Assembly (NCBI RefSeq): GCF_001465545.3
Contig: NZ_CP013480.3
Location: 5,952,001 to 6,016,000 of the forward strand
Direction: 5' to 3'
Length of the DNA stretch: 64,000 nt
Origin: Pandoraea norimbergensis
GTDB taxonomy: Bacteria > Pseudomonadota > Gammaproteobacteria > Burkholderiales > Burkholderiaceae
Below, in pieces: positions 37,722 through 49,345 of the stretch. Position 1 is the stretch's first letter. Each line of letters starts with the position of its first letter. The notes under the pieces were generated by a model, which searched no databases, was not told the origin of the DNA, and was given only the letters and a program-made list of their open reading frames with translations. Made by a program: the position numbers and the translations under genes.

Positions 37722-40649
<2,928 letters not shown>

Positions 40650-40777
40650 GGGTCAGATCTCTCGTTCGGTCACGGCAAGTGACTACGGCAAGGTGTTGCT
40701 AAGCGTTGCTGAGCGTGACTAAGCCCGGAGCGATGGCAGCCATCGCCACCACCGCACCGGGCTTTCGGCTCGCGGGC

Positions 40778-41161
40778 TTACGCGCCCGGGCCGGCGCTGT
40801 ATTGCTCGGCGGTGAGCAGGCCGTCGAGTTCCTTCACGTCCGACGGCTTGATGCGGAACAGCCAGTTGCCGTACGGATCGGTGTTGATCTGTTCCGGCGA
40901 GCCGGCCACTTCGCTGTTGGTCTCGATGATCTCGCCGCCGATCGGGGCGTAGATGTCCGAGGCGGCCTTGACCGACTCGACCACGGCGACTTGTTCCTGC
41001 GCCTTGACCGTGCGGCCGGTGTCCGGCAGCTCGATGAAGACCACATCGCCCAGCGCTTCCTGCGCGTGGTCGGTAATGCCGATGGTCACGGTGCCGTCGG
41101 CTTCGAGGCGAGCCCATTCGTGGGACTCGGCGTACTTCAGGTTGTCGGGGGTATTCGCCAT
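40778..41161 (-). CDS. gcvH: Glycine cleavage system H protein
   Basis: A 127-residue lipoyl carrier that shuttles the aminomethyl group between P and T proteins. The lipoylated lysine lies in [14 protein letters not shown] (near residue 64). Family text [11 protein letters not shown] and [14 protein letters not shown] flank it. ATG 41161 gives the standard N-terminus. It lies between gcvT and gcvP on the same strand. Confidence 0.97.
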   Translation of the reverse strand: MANTPDNLKYAESHEWARLEADGTVTIGITDHAQEALGDVVFIELPDTGRTVKAQEQVAVVESVKAASDIYAPIGGEIIETNSEVAGSPEQINTDPYGNWLFRIKPSDVKELDGLLTAEQYSAGPGA

Positions 41162-41242
41162 GTGTGACGCTCCGGTTTCAGTATGGGGTGTCTTATTGAG
41201 AGTCTGTCGTGTCGCCAACCGCGCAGGTGTGCCCGTTACCGC

Positions 41243-42349
41243 TCACGCCACCACGGCCTTGCCGTGACGCACGAACGGTAATTTGACCACACGTGCGGGC
41301 AATTGCTTGTCACGAATTTGTACGTGCACGAGTGCACCGTCGGCTACGCCCTTCGGCAGGCGCGCAAACGCGATCGATTGCTGAAGGCTCGGGCTGAACG
41401 TGCCGCTGGTGATTTCACCATCACCGGCGTCGGTCACCACGACCTGATGGGCACGCAACACGCCGCCCTTGCCGTCGAGCACGAGACCGGCGAAGCGCCA
41501 TGTCTGGCCGCGCGTGAGCAGCGAATCCTTGCCGACGAACGTGCGCTCGCTTTCCTTTTCGACCGTCCAGCCAAGGCCGGCGTCGAGCGGCGAAGTGTCG
41601 TCATCCATGTCCTGACCGTACAGGTTCATGCCGGCTTCCAGACGCAGCGTGTCGCGCGCGCCCAGGCCCGCCGGACGCACGCCGGCGGCGACCAGCGCCT
41701 GCCAGAGCGCCGCAACATGATCGGCATTCACGACGATTTCGAAACCGTCTTCGCCGGTGTAACCCGTGCGCGCAATCATCAATTCGCCGAACGGTGTGTC
41801 CTTGACGAAGGCGGCGTTGAAGGGCTTGAGCACTTCGCTCGCCGGCTGGCTGCCCGGCACGGCCTGCCAGGTCTTGGCGCGGGCGTTCGGGCCCTGCACC
41901 GCCACGATCGACAGGTCGCGGCGCGGCGTGATCGTTAGGCTGTAATCGCCGTGGGCATTGAGCTGGCCGATCCAGGCCAGATCCTTGTCGGCGGTGCCCG
42001 CGTTCACGACGATGCGGAACCAGTCTTCAGCGATGAAATAGATGATGAGGTCGTCGATCACGCCGCCGCTCGGATTGAGCATGCAGGTGTAGAGCGCCTT
42101 GCCCGGGGTTTGCAGCTTGTCGACGTTGTTGGCGACGGCGAAACGCAGGAATTCGCGGCAGCTCGGGCCGTGCAGATCGACCACGCACATGTGCGAGACG
42201 TCGAACATGCCGGCGTCGGTGCGAACGGCGTTGTGCTCTTCGATCTGGGAGCCGTAGTTCACGGGCATGTCCCAGCCGCCGAAATCGACCATGCGGGCGC
42301 CGGCGGCGCGGTGCGTTTCGTTGAGCGGAGTGCGTTTGAGATCGGTCAT
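41243..42349 (-). CDS. gcvT: Glycine cleavage system T protein (aminomethyltransferase)
   Basis: A 368-residue folate-dependent aminomethyltransferase that releases ammonia and forms methylenetetrahydrofolate. Recognised by [31 protein letters not shown], and [10 protein letters not shown]; the C-terminal barrel has [14 protein letters not shown]. It is the first gene of the operon, starting about 50 bases after the riboswitch terminator. ATG 42349 matches the family N-terminus; an upstream in-frame start at 42367 is less likely. Confidence 0.96.
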   Translation of the reverse strand: MTDLKRTPLNETHRAAGARMVDFGGWDMPVNYGSQIEEHNAVRTDAGMFDVSHMCVVDLHGPSCREFLRFAVANNVDKLQTPGKALYTCMLNPSGGVIDDLIIYFIAEDWFRIVVNAGTADKDLAWIGQLNAHGDYSLTITPRRDLSIVAVQGPNARAKTWQAVPGSQPASEVLKPFNAAFVKDTPFGELMIARTGYTGEDGFEIVVNADHVAALWQALVAAGVRPAGLGARDTLRLEAGMNLYGQDMDDDTSPLDAGLGWTVEKESERTFVGKDSLLTRGQTWRFAGLVLDGKGGVLRAHQVVVTDAGDGEITSGTFSPSLQQSIAFARLPKGVADGALVHVQIRDKQLPARVVKLPFVRHGKAVVA

Positions 42350-42397
42350 CGAGGCCTCAGGATCCAAGGGTTTCGGAAATACAGTGTCCGAAAATGC

Positions 42398-42487
42398 AAA
42401 AAGGGGTCATCTCGACGACCGGCACCTGCGCTGCGAGCGTGTGCGAATGCACTTGCCCGGCGCGATGCCAGTTGGCGAGATGACCCC
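42398..42487 (-). terminator. Riboswitch expression platform (conditional terminator)
   Basis: Perfect 12-base arms (42476-42487 and 42403-42414, GGGGTCATCTCG and complement) followed on the minus strand by TTTTTG. The 61-base segment between the arms is unusually long. The 5' arm begins right after the second aptamer's closing stem, so glycine binding could compete with terminator formation. Confidence 0.7.
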
Positions 42488-42703
42488 TCTGTCCTTGGTA
42501 CCTGAGAGATTGCCCGGTGCTCGGTGTTGACCGAGACAGCCGGCCCCTTCGGTGGGCTGTCTGCATGACGAAAGTCACGCCACAGCCGCTCTCCAGAGAT
42601 CGAAGGCGATGCCTTCGGCGCGGACGGTCCTTGATGCCTGAGAGTTTGTGGGTATTACCCCTTCGGCGGCGCCAGCATGTGCTTCCCGGCGCGCTCTCCC
42701 GAC
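42488..42703 (-). promoter_or_regulatory. Tandem glycine riboswitch
   Basis: Two aptamers in series ahead of gcvT. Aptamer 1 (about 42703-42628) has GGGAGAGCGC, GCCGAAGGGG and ACTCTCAGGCA. Aptamer 2 (about 42600-42488) has CTCTGGAGAGCGG, ACCGAAGGGGC and CAATCTCTCAGGTACCAAGGAC. These are the conserved glycine-binding cores (CCGAAGGGG with CTCTCAGG). Family members turn on gcv expression when glycine is bound. Confidence 0.95.
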
Positions 42704-42714
42704 CGCGTTCGCGC

Positions 42715-42743
42715 ACTTTACGGGGAAAGCCGAGGGCTGTCAA
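42715..42743 (-). promoter_or_regulatory. gcv operon promoter
   Basis: On the minus strand TTGACA (42743-42738), 17 bases, then TAAAGT (42720-42715). Transcription would start near 42708, just before aptamer 1. Confidence 0.8.
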
Positions 42744-42758
42744 TTTGACGAAAAACAG

Positions 42759-43748
42759 CTAGTGCGACTCCCCGGGATTCACCCCGGCCGGACAACCGTC
42801 GCGGCCCCATCGTCCGTTACAGACCGCCCAGATGCAGCGCTGCTTCGGCACGACTTCGAACCACCGGTACTTGTCGCACTGCGCGAGCGCGGCCGCGATG
42901 GTCGTGGCCGCACCGGCGGCCGACGCAGTCGTCGGGCTGGATGCCGTGACAGGTGGACGCGCAGCCCCCGCTGCGGCAATCGGACCGATGTCGTTGTTGT
43001 CGAGGTGCGCGGGCAGGTCCGGGTTGGCCACCGGCCGCGCGGCATTTGCCGCATCGCGACGGCTGAGCAACGTCATCATGTCGTCCGGTGCAGGCGCGGG
43101 TGGTGTCAGCGCTGCGGTCGCGGCGGCGGTCAGCGCAGCAGTGGCCGCAGACGCCGTCATTGGCGGGGCCGACGCCACGTCCGCCTCGGCGCCTGATGCG
43201 GCGGCATCGACAGCGGCAAGCACCTGCGCGCGGGCGAGCAACGCCGACTCCGCACTGCTGGCGGCACTGGGGGCCACTGCGCTCACATCGCCCGACGCAT
43301 TGATCGGGGGAGCGTTACTACCGTTATTGAATGGGGCGACGACGATGGCGTCCGGCTTGGGCGTCGGGTCGACATAAGGCGCGCGCAGATTCCACCAGAT
43401 ACCGACGAGCGCAATGGCGGCGAAGACGGCGGTGCCGAGCACCAGCGCGCCATTTATCCAGCCGGGTTCGCCGTCGCGCCGGCGCTGCTCCCGGCGCTCG
43501 CACCGTGTCAGACGGCGGGTTTCGGCGGGCGGGACAGACTCGTTAGCCGAGGCAGATGCGGCGGTCTCACCGACGGGCGTCGCCGCGATCGGCACATCGG
43601 AGGCACCGGACGCGCCGAGCACACCGCCCCCCGTGGCAGCCAGACTGGCCTCCCGAAATCCCGGTTCGGCATCTGCAAGGGGCGCACCGCACTGTTTGCA
43701 GCGCAGCGCACTCGTCGCATTGTTCGTCCCACAGGTTGGACATTGCAC
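42759..43748 (-). CDS. Zinc-ribbon single-pass membrane protein, function unknown
   Basis: A 329-residue protein. Residues 3-20 form a zinc ribbon (CPTCG...CKQCG). A basic stretch (CERREQRRR) precedes one membrane segment at about 100-120. A long Ala/Pro/Ser-rich region follows, then a C-terminal 40-residue segment with four cysteines (QCDKYRWFEV, QRCIWAVCNG, DGC). By topology the zinc ribbon is probably cytoplasmic and the Cys-rich tail periplasmic, an arrangement seen in other uncharacterised Burkholderiales proteins. No function can be assigned. Its stop is 16 bases from the gcv -35 element. Confidence 0.8.
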   Translation of the reverse strand: MQCPTCGTNNATSALRCKQCGAPLADAEPGFREASLAATGGGVLGASGASDVPIAATPVGETAASASANESVPPAETRRLTRCERREQRRRDGEPGWINGALVLGTAVFAAIALVGIWWNLRAPYVDPTPKPDAIVVAPFNNGSNAPPINASGDVSAVAPSAASSAESALLARAQVLAAVDAAASGAEADVASAPPMTASAATAALTAAATAALTPPAPAPDDMMTLLSRRDAANAARPVANPDLPAHLDNNDIGPIAAAGAARPPVTASSPTTASAAGAATTIAAALAQCDKYRWFEVVPKQRCIWAVCNGRWGRDGCPAGVNPGESH

Positions 43749-44038
43749 GGCGACCTCACCACGATGGCAACGTTTTTTATTATAGGCACCCCCCGTGCGT
43801 GGACGCCAGTCGTGGCGGCCGTCGCGTCACACAGCGTCGCGCTGGCCCCACAGTCCGGGCGTTGAGGCCCGCCGACCGAGCCTGTCGCCGTTGCCGCCAT
43901 CGTCGCGTCACAGACGCGCGCACGCCCCATGTTAGACTTGCCCACCTCCTGCGCGAGCCCGACGAGGTGCCCTCGCGAGCACCCGGCCAGCCGCCGCCTT
44001 CGCCCCGTTCACCCCCTTCGTCCCCTTCGCTTCACACC

Positions 44039-46129
44039 ATGTCGTCCTTTCCGCTCAATCCTGCCCAGAACGAAGCCGTGCGTTATTTCGACGGTCCCTG
44101 CCTCGTGCTGGCCGGTGCCGGCAGCGGCAAGACGCGCGTCATCACGCAAAAAATCGCGTGGCTCATCGAAACCAAGGGGTTCGAACCGAAGCACATCGCC
44201 GCCGTCACCTTCACGAACAAGGCCGCGGCCGAAATGCGCGAGCGCGTGGCCAAGCAGCTCGAAGGCAAGACGCTCACCACGCCCGGCAAGGAAGGCCGCA
44301 AGGTCCCCGTCAATCAGTTGACGATCTGTACGTTCCACTCGCTTGGCGTGCAGATTCTGCGCCGCGAGGCGGAGAACGTCGGCCTCAAGCCCCAGTTCTC
44401 GATTCTCGACTCGGACGATTGCTTCGGCCTTATTCAGGAACAACTGGGCACGACGGACAAGGGGATGATTCGCGGCGTTCAAACCGCCATCTCGCTCTGG
44501 AAGAACGCGCTGGTCACGCCCGAGACGGCGCTGGCCGCCGCCGAGACCGCCGACGAGCATCAGGCTGCCGTGGTCTATCGCAACTACATGGCCACGTTGC
44601 AGGCGTACCAGGCGGTCGACTTCGATGATTTGATCCGTCTGCCCGCCGAGTTGTTCGCGCGCGACGAAGAGGTGCGTGAGCGCTGGCAGAACAAACTGCG
44701 CTATCTGCTGATCGACGAGTATCAGGACACCAACACCTGTCAGTACCTGCTGCTCAAACTGCTGGCCGGCCCGCGCGCGGCGTTTATGGCCGTGGGCGAC
44801 GACGATCAGGCGATCTACGGCTGGCGCGGCGCCACGCTCGACAACCTCAAGCAGTTGCAGGTCGACTTTCCCACGCTGAAGGTCATCAAGCTGGAGCAGA
44901 ACTACCGCTCGACTTCACGCATCCTGACGGCGGCGAACAACGTTATCGCCAAGAATCCGAAAATCTTCGAGAAGAAGTTGTGGAGTGAGCACGGCCTCGG
45001 CGATCCGATTACCGTTACGCCAGCCAACGACGAAGAACACGAGGCCGAATCGGTCGTGTTCCGTTTGTCGGCCCACAAGTTCGAGCGTCGCGCGGAGTTT
45101 CGCGACTACGCGATCCTGTATCGCGGCAATCACCAGGCGCGCATCTTCGAACAGGTGCTGCGCCGCGAGCGCATTCCCTATGTGCTGTCGGGCGGGCAGT
45201 CGTTCTTCGACAAGGCCGAAATCAAGGATCTTTGCGCTTATCTCCGGCTGCTGGCCAACCCGGACGACGATCCCGCGTTCATCCGCGCGGTGACCACGCC
45301 GCGCCGGGGCGTGGGCAGCACCACGCTCGAATCGCTCGGCGGGTTTGCCGGGCAAGCCAAGGTGTCGCTGTTCGAGGCGGTCTACATGGGCGCCGTTGAA
45401 GCCCGCTTGCAGCCGCGCCAGCTCGAACCGCTGCGGGCGTTCTGCGATTTCATCCAGCGCATTGCGGCGCGCGCCGCGCGCGATCCTGCCAATGAGGTCA
45501 TCGATGACCTGATGGCAGGCATTCACTACGAGGCCTATCTTTACGACACGTTCGACGAGCGTCAGGCGCAGGCGCGCTGGACCACGGTGCTCGAATTCCT
45601 CGAATGGATGAAGCGCAAGGGTACGCGCGGCACCGCCGATGCGGCGACCGGACTGGATAACGCCGAAGATATCGACGACGACGCCAAGAGCCTGATGGAA
45701 CTCACGCAGACCATCGCGCTGATGTCGATGCTCGAAGGCCGCGACGGCGACGATCCCGATGCGGTGCGCCTGTCGACGCTGCACGCGTCGAAGGGTCTCG
45801 AATACCCGCACGTATTCCTCGTGGGGATGGAGGAAGGCATTCTTCCGCACATTCGCGAGGATGAGGAAGTCACCGCGGAGAAGATCGAAGAAGAGCGCCG
45901 GTTGATGTACGTGGGCATTACGCGCGCGCAACGCACGCTGCAATTGTCGTGGTGCAAGAAGCGCAAACGGGCGCGGGAAACGTACACGTGCGAAGTCTCG
46001 CGGTTCGTACCCGAGATGCAACTCGACGAAGCGCCGCCACCACCACCGGAAGACGCCCCGATGTCGCCGAAGGATCGGCTCGCCAGCCTCAAGGCCATGC
46101 TGGCCGGCGGCGCGAACAAGACGCCGTAA
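44039..46129 (+). CDS. rep: ATP-dependent DNA helicase Rep
   Basis: A 696-residue superfamily-1A helicase. Walker A is GAGSGKT (26-32), with FTNKAAAEM, FDDLI, DEYQDTN, GDDDQAIYGWRGA, LEQNYRS and STLHASKGLEYPHVFLVG. NPAQNEAVRYFDGPCLVLAG and the NRS spacing match Rep more closely than UvrD. Rep clears protein roadblocks ahead of forks and helps restart with PriA. ATG 44039 begins the conserved domain; the frame is open upstream but non-homologous. The C-terminal tail has a Pro-rich stretch. Confidence 0.94.
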   Translation: MSSFPLNPAQNEAVRYFDGPCLVLAGAGSGKTRVITQKIAWLIETKGFEPKHIAAVTFTNKAAAEMRERVAKQLEGKTLTTPGKEGRKVPVNQLTICTFHSLGVQILRREAENVGLKPQFSILDSDDCFGLIQEQLGTTDKGMIRGVQTAISLWKNALVTPETALAAAETADEHQAAVVYRNYMATLQAYQAVDFDDLIRLPAELFARDEEVRERWQNKLRYLLIDEYQDTNTCQYLLLKLLAGPRAAFMAVGDDDQAIYGWRGATLDNLKQLQVDFPTLKVIKLEQNYRSTSRILTAANNVIAKNPKIFEKKLWSEHGLGDPITVTPANDEEHEAESVVFRLSAHKFERRAEFRDYAILYRGNHQARIFEQVLRRERIPYVLSGGQSFFDKAEIKDLCAYLRLLANPDDDPAFIRAVTTPRRGVGSTTLESLGGFAGQAKVSLFEAVYMGAVEARLQPRQLEPLRAFCDFIQRIAARAARDPANEVIDDLMAGIHYEAYLYDTFDERQAQARWTTVLEFLEWMKRKGTRGTADAATGLDNAEDIDDDAKSLMELTQTIALMSMLEGRDGDDPDAVRLSTLHASKGLEYPHVFLVGMEEGILPHIREDEEVTAEKIEEERRLMYVGITRAQRTLQLSWCKKRKRARETYTCEVSRFVPEMQLDEAPPPPPEDAPMSPKDRLASLKAMLAGGANKTP

Positions 46130-46230
46130 ACGAATCGCCCCCCGCGTACGGGGGGCTGGCCTGAGGATTCAGCAGCGTCCGGCCGGGGCTGTCGGCGGCG
46201 GCGGATCGCGCAGTAAAGCAAGGCTTGCTG

Positions 46231-46344
46231 CTATTTGCCACCGCCCGTAGACGTCTGGCCACACGCGATTGCCGGACTCGACGCCACCATCGCGCCTGCC
46301 AGACCGGCGAAACCAAGCACAACGACAACCAACAACTTGCGCAT
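46231..46344 (-). CDS. Small exported peptide, function unknown
   Basis: A 37-residue open frame with a strong ribosome-binding site (GGAGGAG, spacing 6). The peptide is almost all signal sequence: MRKLL, hydrophobic core VVVVLGFAGLAGAMVA, then SPAIAC and a short tail GQTSTGGGK. Cleavage after AIA or lipidation at the single Cys would leave about 10 residues. The frame is open upstream without a start context. Confidence 0.55.
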   Translation of the reverse strand: MRKLLVVVVLGFAGLAGAMVASSPAIACGQTSTGGGK

Positions 46345-46584
46345 AGGCTCTCCTCCACTCGTCAGGTGAGGTTTCACTATAGGAGGCCATTCTTTCGATG
46401 ACAAAGACATCTTGACCATCGGCGCGGCGCGGGTGATAGTCGGTAAAAAACGGGCGAAACGATACGTGAATTGCGTCGATTTCGGCCCAATGCCCACACC
46501 CTCCAACGTTCTCGCGATGCGTCACCAGCACCCTGCCGTGGCGAGTGTGCGGCACCGATCCTCAAGCCTTGTGGAGCGTGGTGC

Positions 46585-47361
46585 GTGAGATTGCATATCC
46601 TGTCTGACCTGCATTTGTCTGTGGCCCCGCTGGCGACGCCCGATGTCGCCGCCGACGTCACCATTCTCGCCGGCGACATCAGCCGGCCGGCGCAAGCCAT
46701 CGAGTGGGCGAAGCAAATTCCACGCCCCGTCATCTACGTTGCCGGCAACCACGAGTTCTACGGTGCGACGCTTGCGGGCACGCTCGCCGAGTTGCGCAAA
46801 CTCGCCGCAGGTACGAATGTTCATGTGCTGGAGCGAGGTGCCCTCACAATCGACGGCGTTCGCTTTATCGGCACGACGTTGTGGACCGACTTCGCGTTGT
46901 ACGACGCCGAAGGCAAGCATGACGAAGTGATCGAGGAGTCCCGGAAATTCGTGCGCGACTTCACGCGCATTCGCGTGGGTGATCCGGCGGCGCCGTGGTC
47001 CGACCTGCCGTTCTTCTCGCCGGAAGATTGCGCGGCGTTGTGCCGCGAGAACGTGGCGTGGCTGTCCCGCGCACTAGCCGACCCGCATGAGGGCCCGACC
47101 GTCGTCATCACCCATCACGCACCGACGCCGCAGAGTATTCATCCGCGCTTTGCCGGGTCACTCGTCAATCCGGCGTTCATTTCGGATTTGACGTCATTTG
47201 TCGACCAGTCCGACGCCGCCTTGTGGGTGCACGGCCATACGCACGATTCGTTTGATTACCGTGTCGGGCACACGCGCGTGCTGTGTAATCCGCGTGGCTA
47301 TTGCTTCGAAGGGCGTGTCGAGAACGCTGCGTTCGACCCCGCGTTGTGCGTGACCGTCTGA
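46585..47361 (+). CDS. Calcineurin-like metallophosphoesterase
   Basis: A 258-residue metal-dependent phosphoesterase. Metal-binding motifs: ILSDLHLS near the N-terminus, LAGDIS (about 31-36), AGNHEFY (about 53-59), ITHHAPT (about 175-181) and WVHGHTHDS (about 212-220). The set is the full GD-x-H, GNHE, GH-x-H pattern. Substrate unknown. The start is GTG 46585, preceded by GTGGAGCG; a longer frame extends upstream without similarity. Convergent with the cytochrome gene through a shared terminator. Confidence 0.9.
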   Translation: MRLHILSDLHLSVAPLATPDVAADVTILAGDISRPAQAIEWAKQIPRPVIYVAGNHEFYGATLAGTLAELRKLAAGTNVHVLERGALTIDGVRFIGTTLWTDFALYDAEGKHDEVIEESRKFVRDFTRIRVGDPAAPWSDLPFFSPEDCAALCRENVAWLSRALADPHEGPTVVITHHAPTPQSIHPRFAGSLVNPAFISDLTSFVDQSDAALWVHGHTHDSFDYRVGHTRVLCNPRGYCFEGRVENAAFDPALCVTV

Positions 47362-47397
47362 CGCGCTGCAACATCGCAGCAAAGTAACGACGAAAAC

Positions 47398-47424
47398 AAA
47401 AATCCCCGCCGAAGCGGGGATTTT
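47398..47424. terminator. Bidirectional intrinsic terminator
   Basis: Arms ATCCCCGC and GCGGGGAT with loop CGAA, flanked by A-runs and T-runs. It lies between the convergent phosphoesterase and cytochrome genes. Confidence 0.92.
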
Positions 47425-47462
47425 CTTTTGCGGCCGGTCGGCTCGAAGGCATCTGCGCGAGC

Positions 47463-48353
47463 TTACTTTGCCGCGCTCACCATATAGTCAACGGCCGCCT
47501 TCACGTCGTCATCCGAAGCGTTAGCCGCGCCACCCTTCGGCGGCATGGCGTTCAGCCCCTTGAGTGCGGCGTTGTGCAGCGTATCCATACCGGTGGCAAT
47601 GCGCGGCGCCCATGCGGCCTTGTCGCCGAACTTCGGGGCGTTCATGACACCGGCGGCGTGGCAGGCCATACACACGGTGTCGTACAGCTTCTTACCTGCG
47701 TCGAGGTTGCTGCCGGCGCTGGCGGCGGCCGGAGCGGCGGTCTTGAGCGATGCCATGGCGGCGGCAGCCGCCGCGGCCGAGCCAGCATCTGCGGCCGGTG
47801 CCGCGCCAGACGCCGGGGCGGCGGCCACCGCACCGGAGGCCGGTTGTGCCGGTTCCGCCGGTTCTTGCAGCTTGCCACCCGAGGCGTTGGCCATATAGAC
47901 GATGGCGCGGCCGATTTCGTAATCGGTCACGTCGTCGGGGCTGGTACCGCCACGCGCGGGCATGGCGCCTTTGCCGGCCAGCGCGATCTTGAGCATTTCA
48001 TCGTAGCCCTGCGCAATTCGCGGGGCCCAGTCGGCTGAGCCGACCTTCGGCGCACCGGCGGTGCCGGCGGCGTGGCACGCGGCGCAAACGGCCTTATAGA
48101 GTTGCTCGCCCGTCTGATAAACGCGCGGTGCGTTGGCATCCTTGATCTCGACCTTGGCCACGGGCGCGATGCGCTCGGCGATGGCTTTTTCGGTCATGGC
48201 GGAACTGCCGGCACCGGTCAGGGCATTGTTGCCCACGTAATTGACCAGCAAGACGATGATGACGATCGGAACGAGAAAACCTGCAATGACTGCCGCGATG
48301 AGCTGCTTGGGTGTTTTGATCAGGGACTCATGCTCGTTATGTGCTTCACTCAT
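47463..48353 (-). CDS. Diheme c5-type cytochrome
   Basis: A 296-residue membrane-anchored cytochrome with two class I haem domains. An uncleaved N-terminal anchor (about 19-42, LIAAVIAGFLVPIVIIVLLV) is followed by haem motif CAACH (about 91-95) and a second CMACH (about 230-234). An Ala/Pro-rich linker of about 60 residues separates them. The two halves repeat the same plan (LYxxVCxACHAAG...APKxGxxxxWAPRI), indicating internal duplication. It probably delivers electrons to a terminal oxidase. Confidence 0.9.
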   Translation of the reverse strand: MSEAHNEHESLIKTPKQLIAAVIAGFLVPIVIIVLLVNYVGNNALTGAGSSAMTEKAIAERIAPVAKVEIKDANAPRVYQTGEQLYKAVCAACHAAGTAGAPKVGSADWAPRIAQGYDEMLKIALAGKGAMPARGGTSPDDVTDYEIGRAIVYMANASGGKLQEPAEPAQPASGAVAAAPASGAAPAADAGSAAAAAAAMASLKTAAPAAASAGSNLDAGKKLYDTVCMACHAAGVMNAPKFGDKAAWAPRIATGMDTLHNAALKGLNAMPPKGGAANASDDDVKAAVDYMVSAAK

Positions 48354-48733
48354 GCGGGATCTCTCAATAGTTTTTGTGGAAACCGAGTGCGTCGCACTGG
48401 ATGGCAGGCACCATCCAGTCAAAATAACGAGCCATTGTAGCAACAAACACTCCCGCGATGACACGTGATGGCCGTGCGCAGACGCCGCAAAAGTCCCGTG
48501 TTTTCCCTAACTTACGCGAAACCCAAAGCGGTGTTCCGCGTGGTTTGTGCGTGAAGTGGGATACCGTTGCATGCACAGCAAAACCGCGCCTGACGCGTAT
48601 CCCGTAGTGAATTGCCGCATTGTGAGGCGAGAGAATGCGCCAGGCATGGACGGCACGCGACAAAACCGCTATGCTTCTACGTCTTTGCCCGCCGGCCCGC
48701 GCGTTCGCGCATTTCTCACCGGTGGTCTGCACA
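48354..48733. other. Intergenic region, cytochrome to tRNA-Arg
   Basis: No protein gene. A TACAAT on the minus strand near 48434 may be the cytochrome -10, and TATGCT at 48670 a weak tRNA -10; neither has a good -35. Confidence 0.4.
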
Positions 48734-48809
48734 GCGCCCGTAGCTCAGGGGATAGAGTATCGGCCTCCGAAGCCGAGGGTCACTGGTTCGATTCCAGTCG
48801 GGCGCACCA
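48734..48809 (+). tRNA. tRNA-Arg (anticodon CCG)
   Basis: Acceptor GCGCCCG pairs with CGGGCGC; D arm GCTC..GAGT; anticodon stem TCGGC/GCCGA with loop CTCCGAA (anticodon CCG, reading CGG); T arm ACTGG-TTCGATT-CCAGT. CCA is encoded. The 3' end is 2 bases from the stop codon of the convergent lipoprotein gene. Confidence 0.97.
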
Positions 48810-48811
48810 AA

Positions 48812-49345
48812 TCAAAACACCACCAGCCGATCCACCAGCTGCGCGATCTTGGCGTTAGCACCGGACCACGACTCGACGGTCGATGTTCTGCCGTCGAAGT
48901 ACACGGTATTCATTACCGAACCGTTCTGACTCAGCGTGAGCGTCGCGTACGCCAGATATTCGCTGGGCGTGCTGCCCCATAGAGAATTGCGCCACGCGCG
49001 CCGGACCGCGTAGTTCAGCACGACGCATCCCGTTGGCCAAGTCCCCGGGCTGTAAATCGTGCTCACGATGCCGTAGGCGCGCAGCCGGCCCTGAATGGCC
49101 GGCAGCAGGTCCGAAACCCCGTCCGCCCCCAGTTCGATACACAGGCTGCGCGACATCAGCTCGGGCGCAGCCGGCTGCGTCGGCGGCACGACCGACGGCA
49201 ACTGGTCCGCCAGCACGACACCCGTCGTCACCATGCTGGCCGCCACCTGCGCCGCCATCACCGGCACGGGCGTCGCAAACAGACAGCCCCCCAACGATGC
49301 GCAGGCCGCCGCCGCCAGCGCCAGTACCCCGGCGAGCCTTTTCAT
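48812..49345 (-). CDS. Lipoprotein of unknown function beside an orphan flgH
   Basis: A 177-residue predicted lipoprotein with lipobox LGGC (Cys21). The C-terminal 110 residues (LLPAIQGRLRAYGIVSTIYSPGTWPTGCVVLNYAVRRAW...LAYATLTLSQNG) resemble small outer-membrane-associated lipoproteins but I cannot name a family. Its start codon overlaps the flgH stop by one base (TGATG), so the two are translationally coupled and probably work together. It ends next to tRNA-Arg. Confidence 0.72.
   Translation of the reverse strand: MKRLAGVLALAAAACASLGGCLFATPVPVMAAQVAASMVTTGVVLADQLPSVVPPTQPAAPELMSRSLCIELGADGVSDLLPAIQGRLRAYGIVSTIYSPGTWPTGCVVLNYAVRRAWRNSLWGSTPSEYLAYATLTLSQNGSVMNTVYFDGRTSTVESWSGANAKIAQLVDRLVVF

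Noticed and set aside
48734..48809. tRNA-Arg 3' end as an integration site with a repeated attachment sequence
   Set aside because: No second copy of the tRNA 3' end was seen in the window and no integrase gene is present.
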